DNA of 64,000 bases. It comes from Acinetobacter bouvetii. Lineage in GTDB: Bacteria; Pseudomonadota; Gammaproteobacteria; Pseudomonadales; Moraxellaceae. A program made the translations under genes and the position numbers. The notes below the pieces were generated by a model. It worked only from the letters and a program-made list of their open reading frames with translations, was not told the origin of the DNA and did no database searches. Positions within the stretch are counted from its first letter, which is position 1. The number at the start of each line of letters is the position of its first letter. Location: the NCBI RefSeq assembly GCF_902753875.1, contig NZ_CADDTS010000014.1, forward strand, positions 23,791-87,790, written 5' to 3'. Positions 1 through 8,753 of the stretch are shown here, in pieces.

Positions 1-1409
1 GGTTCATCTGCTTCGTTATGACCACGACGACGGTAGCAGAACATGTCGATGACAACGTCTTTACGGAATGTATGACGGAAATCATGTACCAATTGAGAAA
101 CAAACAACACAGCTTCAGGATCATCACCATTTACATGGAAGATTGGTGCCTGAATCATTTTCGCAATGTCAGTACAGTATTCTGTAGAACGTGCATCACG
201 TGGATCAGAAGTCGTGAAGCCCACCTGGTTATTTACCACGATGTGAACTGTACCACCTACGGTATAACCACGAGTTTGTGACATTTGGAAGGTTTCTTGG
301 TTTACACCTTGACCCGCAAATGCTGCATCACCATGCACAATGATTGGTAAAACGTCATCACCACCAATATCTTTACGACGTACTTGACGTGCGCGTACAG
401 AACCTTCAACTACAGGTCCAACGATTTCTAAGTGAGATGGGTTAAATGCCAATGCCAAGTGAACTTCGCCACCTGGAGTCATCACGTTTGATGAGAAACC
501 TTGGTGGTATTTAACGTCACCAGAACCTTTTTTATGTAACGATTTACCTTCAAACTCACCAAACAGGTCAGCCGGGTTTTTACCCATGATGTTGACAAGA
601 AGGTTTAAACGGCCACGGTGAGGCATACCGATAACCACTTCTTTACAACCTACAGAACCTGCGCGTTGAATAAGTTCATTCACCATAGGAATGAAAGATT
701 CACCACCTTCCACACCAAAGCGTTTAGCACCAACGTATTTATTACCCAGGAATTTTTCCAGACCTTCAGCTGCAGTTAAACGCTCTAATACGTGTTTCTT
801 TTGATCAGCAGTAAAACCGAATTGGCCTTTAGCACCTTCTAGGCGTTGTTGAATCCAGCGTTTTTCTTTGGTATCAACAATGTGCATGTATTCAGCACCA
901 ATAGAAGCACAGTAAGTTGCTTCCATGGCATTCACCATTTCACCAAGGGTTGCTTCAGTTTTACCAATCGCAAGGTTACCAGTATTAAATACTGTATCTA
1001 GGTCTGACTGAGTTAAACCATGAGCAGCAAGATCAAGATCAGGTACCATTTCACGCTTAGCCAAACCTAGTGGATCTAATTTTGCTTTTTGATGACCACG
1101 GTTACGATAAGCAGCAATAAGTTGCAAAACGCCAATTTGACGACGCTCATGCTCAGAACTTACTGCACTTTGAATTACAGGTTGAACGCGACTTGAATTA
1201 CGACCTAATAAAAGGAATTGCTCACGTACATTGCTGTGTGGTTGATCACCTTTAGGGAATTTACCGAAGTATTCTTGCCAGTCAGCACCAACTGAGTCTG
1301 GAGCCGTTAAATACTGCTCATAAAGTTCTTCAATATACGCTGCACTGTCAGCGCTTAGTTCAGTGTCAAGACGCAGTGCGTCAGCAACTTCTTGCATTTG
1401 TGGACCCAT
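1..1409 (-). CDS. sucA: 2-oxoglutarate dehydrogenase E1 component, partial (3' part outside window)
   Basis: This is the E1 subunit of the 2-oxoglutarate dehydrogenase complex, which decarboxylates 2-oxoglutarate with thiamine diphosphate and passes the succinyl group to the lipoyl E2 (SucB). About 469 N-terminal residues are present and the gene continues past base 1. Typical SucA features are the N-terminal segment with AYIEELYEQYL and WQEYFGKFP, the GMPHRGRLNLL block, the SHLEIVGPVVEG block and the HGDAAFAGQG block of the ThDP domain. I chose the ATG at 1409, preceded by AGGAA; an in-frame ATG four codons later is also possible. It lies downstream of sdhCDAB in the same direction, but a terminator and a long structured leader suggest separate control. 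Confidence is very high. Confidence 0.97.
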   Translation of the reverse strand, partial: MGPQMQEVADALRLDTELSADSAAYIEELYEQYLTAPDSVGADWQEYFGKFPKGDQPHSNVREQFLLLGRNSSRVQPVIQSAVSSEHERRQIGVLQLIAAYRNRGHQKAKLDPLGLAKREMVPDLDLAAHGLTQSDLDTVFNTGNLAIGKTEATLGEMVNAMEATYCASIGAEYMHIVDTKEKRWIQQRLEGAKGQFGFTADQKKHVLERLTAAEGLEKFLGNKYVGAKRFGVEGGESFIPMVNELIQRAGSVGCKEVVIGMPHRGRLNLLVNIMGKNPADLFGEFEGKSLHKKGSGDVKYHQGFSSNVMTPGGEVHLALAFNPSHLEIVGPVVEGSVRARQVRRKDIGGDDVLPIIVHGDAAFAGQGVNQETFQMSQTRGYTVGGTVHIVVNNQVGFTTSDPRDARSTEYCTDIAKMIQAPIFHVNGDDPEAVLFVSQLVHDFRHTFRKDVVIDMFCYRRRGHNEADE

Positions 1410-1454
1410 TTCCTATTGCAAAAACATTTTCAGGATGCTTTTTAAGCGAACCCA

Positions 1455-1570
1455 TGATTAATAATGTCAAATTGGTAACATGACATTAATCCCCATAAGG
1501 CATAAGCCATGAGGCGTTATCACTACATTAGGAATAACCCAATGTGAATAATGAATCATAACGCCCTCAC
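1455..1570 (-). promoter_or_regulatory. structured 5' leader of sucA
   Basis: Read on the minus strand, the 5' leader of sucA holds two strong hairpins. The upstream one pairs GAGGGCGTTAT (1568-1558) with ATAACGCCTC (1520-1511) with one bulged C, and encloses a smaller hairpin with ACATT/AATGT arms (1545-1525). The second pairs TAATGTCA (1488-1481) with TGACATTA (1469-1462). Neither is followed by a T-run, so they are not ordinary terminators. Leader motifs upstream of sucA (sucA-II type) have been described in Pseudomonadales; whether this is one of them is untested. Confidence 0.5.
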
Positions 1571-2178
1571 TGGCATCATCACTCATTTATATACTCGACC
1601 GAAACCGAGCAATTTTTTGCAAATCGACTTAGAAAAAATAACTACGCGACTTAATTTTTCTAAAGCGATTTATATCTATTTATAAACCTTATACATAATT
1701 TCAAATGTTGAAAAAATGTACGCAAATACAGGGCTTTTTTTAAATATAGCTTTGTGTGAAATCGTAACATGTTCTCCAGTTACAATTGATTTTTTTGACA
1801 TATACCTCCCATAACTCAGCGAAATACAGTTCTATTATTTTCATCTAACATATGGTGCTTTATTCAAAAATTAGATTCAATGTAGACTATAGTCATAAGC
1901 CCAAAAAACACATATAACAAAAAGAGAGCACAATACTTAGACTGGCCCTCTTTATTTAAGTTACATGATAACATTTTAATCTCAACTTTGCAGACACAAA
2001 CCCACAAATCACGTCTTATTCATTAAAACAAACAATCTCACAACATTCAGATCATTTGCAGATCGTATTTAGCTGTTATTTGCATCGCATTGAATTGCCG
2101 TACAGCAGAATTTATTGCTTAAAAACCCTGTATTGCTTTTTTGCATCATTAACATACAAACCAGCTATTAACAAACAT
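1571..2178. other. AT-rich intergenic region upstream of the sucA leader
   Basis: I see no gene in this stretch. It must hold the sucA promoter, because the sdhB terminator closes the upstream operon. Several TATAAA-like boxes occur on the minus strand between 1590 and 1700, but none has a convincing -35 box at the right distance, so no promoter is called. Confidence 0.5.
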
Positions 2179-2210
2179 AAAAAAAGCACACCCCAAGGTG
2201 TGCTTTTTTT
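2179..2210 (-). terminator. rho-independent terminator after sdhB
   Basis: The stem GCACACC (2186-2192) pairs with GGTGTGC (2197-2203) around a 4-base loop. A-runs and T-runs flank it, so it can work on both strands. It lies 12 bases beyond the sdhB stop and ends the sdhCDAB transcript. Confidence 0.9.
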
Positions 2211-2221
2211 AATATTACAGA

Positions 2222-2932
2222 TTAACCTGCATTATCCAAAAGCATGTTACGGATATGACCGATTGCCTTAGTCGGGTTCAAACCCTTAGGACAAACTGAT
2301 ACGCAGTTCATAATACCTTTACAACGGAACAAGCTGAATGGGTCGTCAAGACGAGCCAAACGATCTTGAGTTGCTGTATCACGTGAGTCAATGATAAAGC
2401 GGTATGCATTCAACAATGCTGAAGGACCCAAGAATTTGTCCGGGTTCCACCAGAATGATGGGCATGAAGTTGAACAGCATGCACAAAGAATACATTCATA
2501 CAGACCATCCAAGTGTTCACGCTCTTCAGGAGACTGTAAACGCTCTTTTGGCGGTGCAGGCTGATTATTGATTAGGAATGGCTGAATTTTGTCATACTGA
2601 TCGTAGAACTGATTCATATCTACAACCAAGTCTTTAATAACAGGAAGACCTGGAAGCGGACGAATAGTAATCGTTTCTGGTAAGTCGTTTAGATTCCAAA
2701 GACATGCCAAACCATTTTTACCATTGATGTTTACACCATCCGAACCACAAATACCTTCACGGCATGAACGACGGAAAGTCAAAGATTCATCTTGTACTTT
2801 CAATGCAAGAAGCGCATCAAGCAACATACGGTGCTTGTCAGTCAATTCAAGTTTGAAAGTCTGCATGTACGGTGCTTTATCCTTATCAGGATCGTAGCGG
2901 TAGATATTAAATGTACGAGTACCTCTACTCAT
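2222..2932 (-). CDS. sdhB: succinate dehydrogenase iron-sulfur subunit
   Basis: SdhB (236 aa, normal length) carries electrons from the SdhA flavin to ubiquinone through three iron-sulfur clusters. The plant-type 2Fe-2S motif [10 protein letters not shown] is near residues 58-67. The two ferredoxin-like motifs [12 protein letters not shown] (about 147-158) and [14 protein letters not shown] (about 204-217) hold the 4Fe-4S and 3Fe-4S clusters. It is the last gene of sdhCDAB, 14 bases after sdhA, and a terminator follows. It works at the inner face of the cytoplasmic membrane. Confidence 0.98.
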   Translation of the reverse strand: MSRGTRTFNIYRYDPDKDKAPYMQTFKLELTDKHRMLLDALLALKVQDESLTFRRSCREGICGSDGVNINGKNGLACLWNLNDLPETITIRPLPGLPVIKDLVVDMNQFYDQYDKIQPFLINNQPAPPKERLQSPEEREHLDGLYECILCACCSTSCPSFWWNPDKFLGPSALLNAYRFIIDSRDTATQDRLARLDDPFSLFRCKGIMNCVSVCPKGLNPTKAIGHIRNMLLDNAG

Positions 2933-2946
2933 CTTACTTCTCCAGA

Positions 2947-4845
2947 TTAGAATGTACGTGGTTTAGGTGGAATTGCGTCAACCGATAAAGGTTTGTAACG
3001 CACTGGCTTGTACTCAAGATGGTTATCGTTTGAGAACCATAATGTGTGCTTCATCCACTCATCATCACGACGACCATAAGGGTAAGCAGGATGATCTGGA
3101 GACTCTTCAAAATCAACCACTGTATGCGCACCACGGCACTCTTTACGAGCAGCAGCTGAGATTAGCGTAGCTTTAGCAACTTCATACAAGTTTTCAACTT
3201 CTAGAGCTTCAATACGTGCAGTGTTGAATACTTTAGATTTGTCTTTCAAATGAATGTTGCGTACACGCGGTTCAATTGCAAGAATCTGTTTCACACCTTC
3301 TTCAAGAAGTGCAGATGTACGGAATACACCAGCGTGGTCTTGAACGATGTCACGGATTGCATCAGCAACTTCTTGAGCATTTTCACCTGAAGTAGATTCA
3401 TCAAGGTGTTTAATACGTTTGAACGTATTCTCAAGAACAGTTGTAGGAAGCGGAGCATATTCATCACCGTGATGTTTAGTCACGTAATCGATGATGTGTT
3501 CACCAGCTGCTTTACCAAACACAACCAAGTCAAGAAGTGAGTTCGTACCAAGACGGTTAGCACCGTGTACAGATACACATGAACATTCACCAATTGCATA
3601 GAAACCTTTTACTGGCTTAGTGAAGTTACGTTCACCACCATTGTGTGAATACACATCAGTTTCTTTGTTGTAGTTCGCAACAAGTGCTTCAGTTTCACGG
3701 CTTTCAGGTACAACAACTTGACCATGAATGTTGGTAGGGATACCACCCATTTGATAATGGATTGTAGGTACTACTGGAATTGGCTCTTTAGTGATGTCAA
3801 CGTTCGCGAATTTCTTACCAATCTCAAATACAGATGGCAGACGTTTCATGATTGTGTCAGCACCCAAGTGCGTCATATCAAGCAAGATGTAGTCTTTCTT
3901 AGGACCACAACCACGACCTTCTTTAATTTCTTGGTCCATAGAACGTGATACGAAGTCACGTGGTGCCAAATCTTTTAAAGTTGGTGCATAGCGTTCCATG
4001 AACGGCTCACCAGCATCGTTACGAAGGATTGCTCCTTCACCACGACAACCTTCAGTCAACAATACGCCTGCGCCCGCAACACCCGTTGGGTGGAATTGCC
4101 AGAATTCCATATCTTGTAATGGAATACCTGCACGAGCAGCCATACCAAGACCGTCACCAGTGTTGATATAAGCGTTTGTAGATGCACGGTACACACGACC
4201 TGCACCACCTGTAGCAAATAAAGTCGCTTTCGCTTGGAATACTGCAATTTTACCTGTTTCTTGGTCAATTGCTGTAACACCAAGTACATCACCTGCTTCG
4301 TTACGGATTAAATCAAGTGCGATCCATTCAACGAAGAATTGAGTACCCATTTTCACGTTGCTTTGATAAAGCGTATGAAGAAGTGCGTGACCTGTACGGT
4401 CGGCAGCAGCACATGCACGTGGAACTGGTTTTTCACCGTAGTTCGCTGCGTGGCCGCCGAATGGACGCTGGTAAATCGTACCATCTGCGTTACGGTCGAA
4501 TGGCATACCTAGGTGTTCAAGCTCATATACAACTTGTGGCGCTTCGCGAGTCATATACTCGATTGCGTCTTGGTCACCTAACCAGTCAGAACCTTTAACT
4601 GTGTCGTAGAAGTGGTAGTGCCAGTTATCTTCTTGCATGTTACCAAGAGATGCACCAATACCACCCTGCGCTGCTACAGTATGTGAACGTGTTGGGAATA
4701 CTTTAGTCAGTACAGCAACTTTCAAACCAGCTTGAGCAAGTTGGTAAGAAGCGCGCATACCAGAACCACCACCACCGACGATAACTGCATCGAAAGTTTG
4801 GTGGGGAATATTTGTGTAATCTTCTTTAGGGGTTATAGCGCCCAT
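2947..4845 (-). CDS. sdhA: succinate dehydrogenase flavoprotein subunit
   Basis: SdhA oxidises succinate to fumarate with covalently bound FAD. The N-terminal dinucleotide-binding motif [12 protein letters not shown] lies near residues 21-32, and [11 protein letters not shown] contains the histidine that binds FAD in this family. Substrate-binding blocks such as HPTG and the active-site arginine region RGCGPKKD are present. The 632 aa length is slightly above the roughly 590 aa common in enterobacteria, mainly through the N- and C-terminal ends. It is the third gene of sdhCDAB, 12 bases after sdhD. Confidence 0.98.
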   Translation of the reverse strand: MGAITPKEDYTNIPHQTFDAVIVGGGGSGMRASYQLAQAGLKVAVLTKVFPTRSHTVAAQGGIGASLGNMQEDNWHYHFYDTVKGSDWLGDQDAIEYMTREAPQVVYELEHLGMPFDRNADGTIYQRPFGGHAANYGEKPVPRACAAADRTGHALLHTLYQSNVKMGTQFFVEWIALDLIRNEAGDVLGVTAIDQETGKIAVFQAKATLFATGGAGRVYRASTNAYINTGDGLGMAARAGIPLQDMEFWQFHPTGVAGAGVLLTEGCRGEGAILRNDAGEPFMERYAPTLKDLAPRDFVSRSMDQEIKEGRGCGPKKDYILLDMTHLGADTIMKRLPSVFEIGKKFANVDITKEPIPVVPTIHYQMGGIPTNIHGQVVVPESRETEALVANYNKETDVYSHNGGERNFTKPVKGFYAIGECSCVSVHGANRLGTNSLLDLVVFGKAAGEHIIDYVTKHHGDEYAPLPTTVLENTFKRIKHLDESTSGENAQEVADAIRDIVQDHAGVFRTSALLEEGVKQILAIEPRVRNIHLKDKSKVFNTARIEALEVENLYEVAKATLISAAARKECRGAHTVVDFEESPDHPAYPYGRRDDEWMKHTLWFSNDNHLEYKPVRYKPLSVDAIPPKPRTF

Positions 4846-4857
4846 GATATCTTCCTA

Positions 4858-5223
4858 TCAATTTGCCCAAAAAATCTGGATCGCCCAGATTGCGTATGCA
4901 AATACAGCAATAATAACTGCTGAAGTCAGCACCAAACGCAAGCCTGAAGCTGAAGGACCCATTTGACGAGTAGTCACATAGTCAGTGAATACCTGCCACA
5001 TGCCGATCCAAGCGTGTGCGACAAGAGATAAGACTGCCAATAAAGACAAAATCTTCATTGGTAATGTCATCATAAAGCCAAACCATTGCTCATAGTTGAA
5101 TCCGCCATTACAAAGGATCCAACCAAATACCACAACAGTATAAACAGCTAATACAACAGCACTTACACGTTGAATAAACCAATCGCGAGAACCTGAACCC
5201 GTTAAACCTGTAGCACTTTTCAT
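4858..5223 (-). CDS. sdhD: succinate dehydrogenase membrane anchor subunit
   Basis: SdhD is one of the two membrane subunits that anchor SdhAB and take part in heme b and quinone binding. Three hydrophobic helices are visible (about residues 20-40, 55-75 and 92-115), the usual SdhD layout. The motif VSLVAHAWIGMWQV around the second helix carries the conserved histidine region. I place the start at the ATG at 5223, which overlaps the sdhC stop as TAATG; a start five codons upstream would overlap sdhC by 16 bases and is less likely. Length is then 121 aa. Confidence 0.93.
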   Translation of the reverse strand: MKSATGLTGSGSRDWFIQRVSAVVLAVYTVVVFGWILCNGGFNYEQWFGFMMTLPMKILSLLAVLSLVAHAWIGMWQVFTDYVTTRQMGPSASGLRLVLTSAVIIAVFAYAIWAIQIFWAN

Positions 5224-5621
5224 TAGAGAACAATCCATACAAATGCTGCGATAATACCAATCGCAGACAAGATCAATGAAATAGTAGCTGCAATACGACC
5301 GCTTTGCAGTTCTTCTGCAATACCAAGGTCAGCAAGTAAATGCTTAACGCCTGCAATGAAGTGGAATATTAAACCGGCTACAAATACCCATACGATGAAA
5401 CGCACAATGAAGCTACCAAGGATTGCTTGAACTTGAGCAAAACCCTCAACAGAAGACAATGATTTGTCTAAAAGCCACAAAAGTACCGGTACAAGTAAAA
5501 ATACGATGACACCTGAAAGACGGTGTAGAATTGATGCAATAGCCACAGGGGATTTTAAGTTTACTTCTAAAACTTGACCCATGGACAAATTGACAGGTCT
5601 GTTGCTTTTCACAGCGGGCAT
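5223..5621 (-). CDS. sdhC: succinate dehydrogenase cytochrome b556 subunit
   Basis: SdhC (132 aa) is the first gene of the sdhCDAB operon and the larger membrane anchor. The N-terminal RPVNL segment followed by ASILHRLSGV is the family signature; the serine and arginine there sit near the quinone site. The segment FHFIAGVKHLLADLG contains the heme-ligand histidine region. Three membrane helices are visible. The start ATG at 5621 has an AGG directly beside it, so ribosome binding looks unusual, but the MPAVKSNRPVNL start fits relatives. Confidence 0.96.
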   Translation of the reverse strand: MPAVKSNRPVNLSMGQVLEVNLKSPVAIASILHRLSGVIVFLLVPVLLWLLDKSLSSVEGFAQVQAILGSFIVRFIVWVFVAGLIFHFIAGVKHLLADLGIAEELQSGRIAATISLILSAIGIIAAFVWIVL

Positions 5622-5632
5622 CCTGTAAGTAA

Positions 5633-5650
5633 AAACTCCATCCGGAGTTT
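5633..5650 (-). promoter_or_regulatory. hairpin just upstream of the sdhC start
   Basis: On the minus strand, AAACTCC and GGAGTTT form a 7-bp stem with a GGAT loop, and the T-run at the stem foot extends to five Ts. It ends about 12 bases before the sdhC ATG, so it lies in the leader. It resembles a short attenuator or a ribosome-site-masking hairpin; no function is shown. Confidence 0.4.
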
Positions 5651-6512
5651 GTTGGAATTAATTCGAAGGAAAGCTAGCATTGTTAGGCTATTACTATTCA
5701 GCAACACCTAAACTTAAAACGACACTGAATTATAAAACGTGAACTATCAAAATACAAACAATGTGTCCCACTGAATAACCAAAAAAACCTTTAAATAAGA
5801 ATCATTAACAATAAACTTTACAAACCCAGCCCCATTAAAAAAACACAATAAACTACTATGTCATTGGTTTTAAAAAAGTAAATTTAGAAGAATGTAAATA
5901 TTTCACTCGAATGATTTTTTTTGAAAAATTTAGACTAAAGACGAACAAAGTAAAAATAATTTTCCCTCTTTGATTTTACCCCTAAACACCAGAACCACCA
6001 ATAGATCATTTATTTAATCAATAATTATTATTTATTAAAATAATAATAGATAGATATCATGTGGTGAAATAAATACTTAGTATGTGTATAAGTCATTGTG
6101 ATTTGATTTTTTTGTGTATTAAAACACCATTTCCAAGTCATTTTTCACAAATTTAGCATAAAAAATAGACAAAATTCTTATCTCAACTAGCCATTTTTTA
6201 ACCAAACAAACATTTTTATGCTCTTCAATTATCGCTTTTAAATATGAATAAGAAAGCATCATATTCAAAATAAAAATTACTGTAAGTTACGAGAATTATA
6301 ATAATTTAGATTCAAGAACCACTTGTCTATTATTATATAGTGAGAGTTTTTAAGAATTAAAATTTGCTGATAATTACAGCATCAATCGCATTTTTCTCTG
6401 CACCTAACCCTCAAATTGACTTATTATACTGATCCGGTACTGCGATTTTCTTCTTTTTACCGGTATAAGTTTTGACTTATCATTCCGCATGAATGTCACT
6501 TTTATCCATAAG
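5651..6512. other. AT-rich divergent intergenic region between sdhC and gltA
   Basis: Nearly 1 kb separates two divergent TCA operons and no coding frame in it looks real. The stretch 5740-6400 is very AT-rich. A pair CCGGTA (6434-6439) / TACCGG (6458-6463) forms an inverted repeat near the gltA side, and TACCGGTA (6458-6465) is itself a palindrome. The length suggests elaborate regulation of both operons. Confidence 0.55.
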
Positions 6513-6518
6513 TATAAT
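6513..6518 (+). promoter_or_regulatory. candidate -10 box for gltA
   Basis: A perfect TATAAT lies about 118 bases upstream of the gltA ATG. The region 17 bases upstream has no good -35 box, so this promoter is only a candidate. A TTGACA overlaps its end at 6518-6523, but the -10 region at the right distance from it is weak. Confidence 0.35.
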
Positions 6519-6566
6519 TGACAAAATTTCAGTTCTCTCTAATCTTAGAGCAATTTTTTGATCCGT

Positions 6567-6603
6567 CTGATTCGTGCATTAAAAGATTAGCACTGCGAGT
6601 CAG
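6567..6603 (+). promoter_or_regulatory. hairpin in the gltA leader
   Basis: The segments CTGATTCGTGC and GCACTGCGAGTCAG can pair with one mismatch and a small bulge, giving an imperfect stem that ends about 32 bases before the gltA ATG. It lies upstream of the AGGAG ribosome-binding site at 6622-6626. Function is unknown. Confidence 0.3.
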
Positions 6604-6635
6604 ATTAATACTCACCAGGACAGGAGATCTATTGA

Positions 6636-7910
6636 ATGTCTGAAGCAACTGGCAAGAAAGCCGTTTTACAGCTTGATGGCAAAGAAATTGAATTACCAAT
6701 TTACAGCGGCACATTGGGCCCAGATGTAATCGACGTTAAAGATGTATTGGCCGCAGGCCACTTTACTTTTGATCCTGGTTTTATGGCGACAGCTGCATGC
6801 GAGTCTAAAATCACTTTCATTGATGGTGGCAAAGGTGTGCTTTTACACCGTGGCTACCCAATCGATCAATTAGCGACTCAAGCTTCTTACCTCGAAACTT
6901 GCTATTTATTGTTAAGCGGCGAACTTCCAACTGCTGAACAAAAAGCTGAATTTGAAGCTAAAGTTCGTAACCACACTATGGTTCACGACCAAGTTAGCCG
7001 CTTCTTCAATGGTTTCCGTCGTGATGCTCACCCTATGGCGATCATGGTTGGTGTTGTTGGTGCGCTTTCTGCGTTCTATCACAACGGTTTTGACGTTGAA
7101 AATGTTGATCACCGTGAAATTACAGCAATCCGCTTAATTGCTAAAGTTCCTACGCTTGCGGCTTGGAGCTACAAATATACAGTAGGCCAACCATTCGTTT
7201 ACCCACGTAACGACTTGAGCTACGCTGAAAACTTCTTGTACATGATGTTTGCTACTCCTGCAGACCGTGATTATAAAGTTGACCCAATTCTTGCTAAAGC
7301 AATGGACCGTATCTTCACGCTTCATGCTGACCACGAACAAAACGCGTCTACTTCTACAGTACGTTTAGCGGGTTCTACTGGCGCTAACCCTTATGCATGT
7401 ATCGCTGCTGGTATCTCTGCACTTTGGGGTCCTGCTCACGGTGGTGCGAACGAAGCTGTTCTTAAGATGCTTGATGAAATCGGCTCTGTAGAAAACGTTG
7501 CTGGCTTCATGGAAAAAGTGAAAACTAAAGAAGTTAAACTTATGGGCTTCGGTCACCGAGTTTACAAAAACTTCGATCCACGTGCGAAAGTAATGAAAGA
7601 AACTTGTGATGAAGTTCTTGGTGCGCTTGGCATCAACGATCCACAACTTGCGCTTGCTATGGAACTTGAACGTATTGCATTGTCTGACGAATACTTCATC
7701 AAACGTAACTTATACCCTAACGTAGACTTCTACTCAGGTATCATCCTTAAAGCGATTGGTATCCCGACTGAAATGTTTACTGTAATCTTCGCTCTTGCAC
7801 GTACAGTTGGCTGGATCAGCCACTGGTTAGAAATGCACAGCGGTCCTTACAAAATCGGTCGTCCTCGTCAGCTTTATACTGGCGAAACTCAACGCGATAT
7901 CAAACGTTAA
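6636..7910 (+). CDS. gltA: citrate synthase
   Basis: GltA condenses acetyl-CoA with oxaloacetate to citrate, the entry step of the TCA cycle. At 424 aa it matches the Gram-negative hexameric type that is inhibited by NADH. Catalytic-region motifs are present: [16 protein letters not shown] with a substrate-binding histidine, [11 protein letters not shown], and [15 protein letters not shown] with the second histidine. AGGAG lies nine bases before the ATG. It is a single gene divergent from sdhCDAB and closed by a terminator. Confidence 0.98.
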   Translation: MSEATGKKAVLQLDGKEIELPIYSGTLGPDVIDVKDVLAAGHFTFDPGFMATAACESKITFIDGGKGVLLHRGYPIDQLATQASYLETCYLLLSGELPTAEQKAEFEAKVRNHTMVHDQVSRFFNGFRRDAHPMAIMVGVVGALSAFYHNGFDVENVDHREITAIRLIAKVPTLAAWSYKYTVGQPFVYPRNDLSYAENFLYMMFATPADRDYKVDPILAKAMDRIFTLHADHEQNASTSTVRLAGSTGANPYACIAAGISALWGPAHGGANEAVLKMLDEIGSVENVAGFMEKVKTKEVKLMGFGHRVYKNFDPRAKVMKETCDEVLGALGINDPQLALAMELERIALSDEYFIKRNLYPNVDFYSGIILKAIGIPTEMFTVIFALARTVGWISHWLEMHSGPYKIGRPRQLYTGETQRDIKR

Positions 7911-7932
7911 TTCCCTAGAATTAACCAATGAT

Positions 7933-7962
7933 AAAAAAACCGTCCTTTGTGGCGGTTTTTTT
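7933..7962 (+). terminator. rho-independent terminator after gltA
   Basis: AAACCG-CC pairs with GGCGGTTT with one bulged base, and a T-run follows. It lies 22 bases after the gltA stop. The A-run on the other side may also serve the converging minus-strand gene. Confidence 0.85.
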
Positions 7963-8009
7963 ATGTCTCTAAATCAAGTGATATGAATATACTAAATACA
8001 AGATTAAAT

Positions 8010-8486
8010 TCATATTTTTGGTTTTAAAAATGGAATACAGGATTCATAAACTGCACAATCCTGTCCCTGTGCTTTTTTAATAAAATAATCCTGCACCATT
8101 TGCGCCTGCTGCTCAATCCCATACTGCAAAAACTGCTTACCCTGCTGCAAGACATAATGATATTTACGGTCAAAAATAGCTTTACGCACCACTGCCAGAC
8201 CTTGCTGGATTTGCCATACATGGGTTAATTCATGGATGAGCCAGGACTGCTTCCCCAAAGGCATTTTGGAAAAATCTTCACACCAGTTTTGTGGATGAAA
8301 GTAAATATTGCCATTTGGGCTGATTGCATAGTTTTTAATGATGCCGCGATAAGCCACAATATGGATCGAATCCAACTGCAAATGCACACCAAACACTGAC
8401 TTGGCAAGCTGCTTTTCCCCCAGTGTTAACGGCCGACGCTTAATTTCAAACATTTGATTTAAAACATTTAATAATGATTTCATCAT
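8010..8486 (-). CDS. small HExxH protein of unknown function
   Basis: This 158 aa protein has the motif HELTHVWQ near residues 86-93. HExxH is the zinc-binding core of many metallopeptidases, and the form with VWQ after it is common in proteins annotated as Vgr- or Rhs-related in Acinetobacter. There is no signal peptide or membrane helix. The C-terminal third is rich in glutamine. No second metal-ligand motif is obvious, so peptidase activity is only inferred. It stands alone between gltA and nadE and converges on gltA. The name is left open. Confidence 0.75.
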   Translation of the reverse strand: MMKSLLNVLNQMFEIKRRPLTLGEKQLAKSVFGVHLQLDSIHIVAYRGIIKNYAISPNGNIYFHPQNWCEDFSKMPLGKQSWLIHELTHVWQIQQGLAVVRKAIFDRKYHYVLQQGKQFLQYGIEQQAQMVQDYFIKKAQGQDCAVYESCIPFLKPKI

Positions 8487-8753
8487 TCAGGTCATCTCAC
8501 CCAATAACAACAATGTATACGTCACATGTTCATTTTCGCATTGCTGCTGTATTTTTTTGTCTAAATTCAGATTTTTTTTTGTTTTTCTCTCTCTAAACGA
8601 TGCAATTCGTATATAGTATCCAATTGCTAATTATTGATTAATACGTCTATTTTATTTTTTTGTTTTTGTCGTCACGTACACAGCATTGAACTCATAACAC
8701 ACATAAATCTAAGTCTGTGTATACATCCCTATAGGTAATAGGATTAAGTTGGA

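Noticed and set aside
18..281. 87-codon plus-strand frame at the left edge
   Set aside because: It is antisense to sucA, whose conserved protein explains the region.
1465..1488. TTGACA-like boxes in the sucA leader as a sucA promoter
   Set aside because: The TTGACA is part of a hairpin arm and has no -10 box at a usable distance.
2056..2271. 71-codon plus-strand frame upstream of the sdhB end
   Set aside because: It crosses the sdhB terminator and the end of sdhB; no ribosome-binding site.
4317..4598. 93-codon plus-strand frame within sdhA
   Set aside because: Shadow of sdhA; no ribosome site and no recognisable protein.
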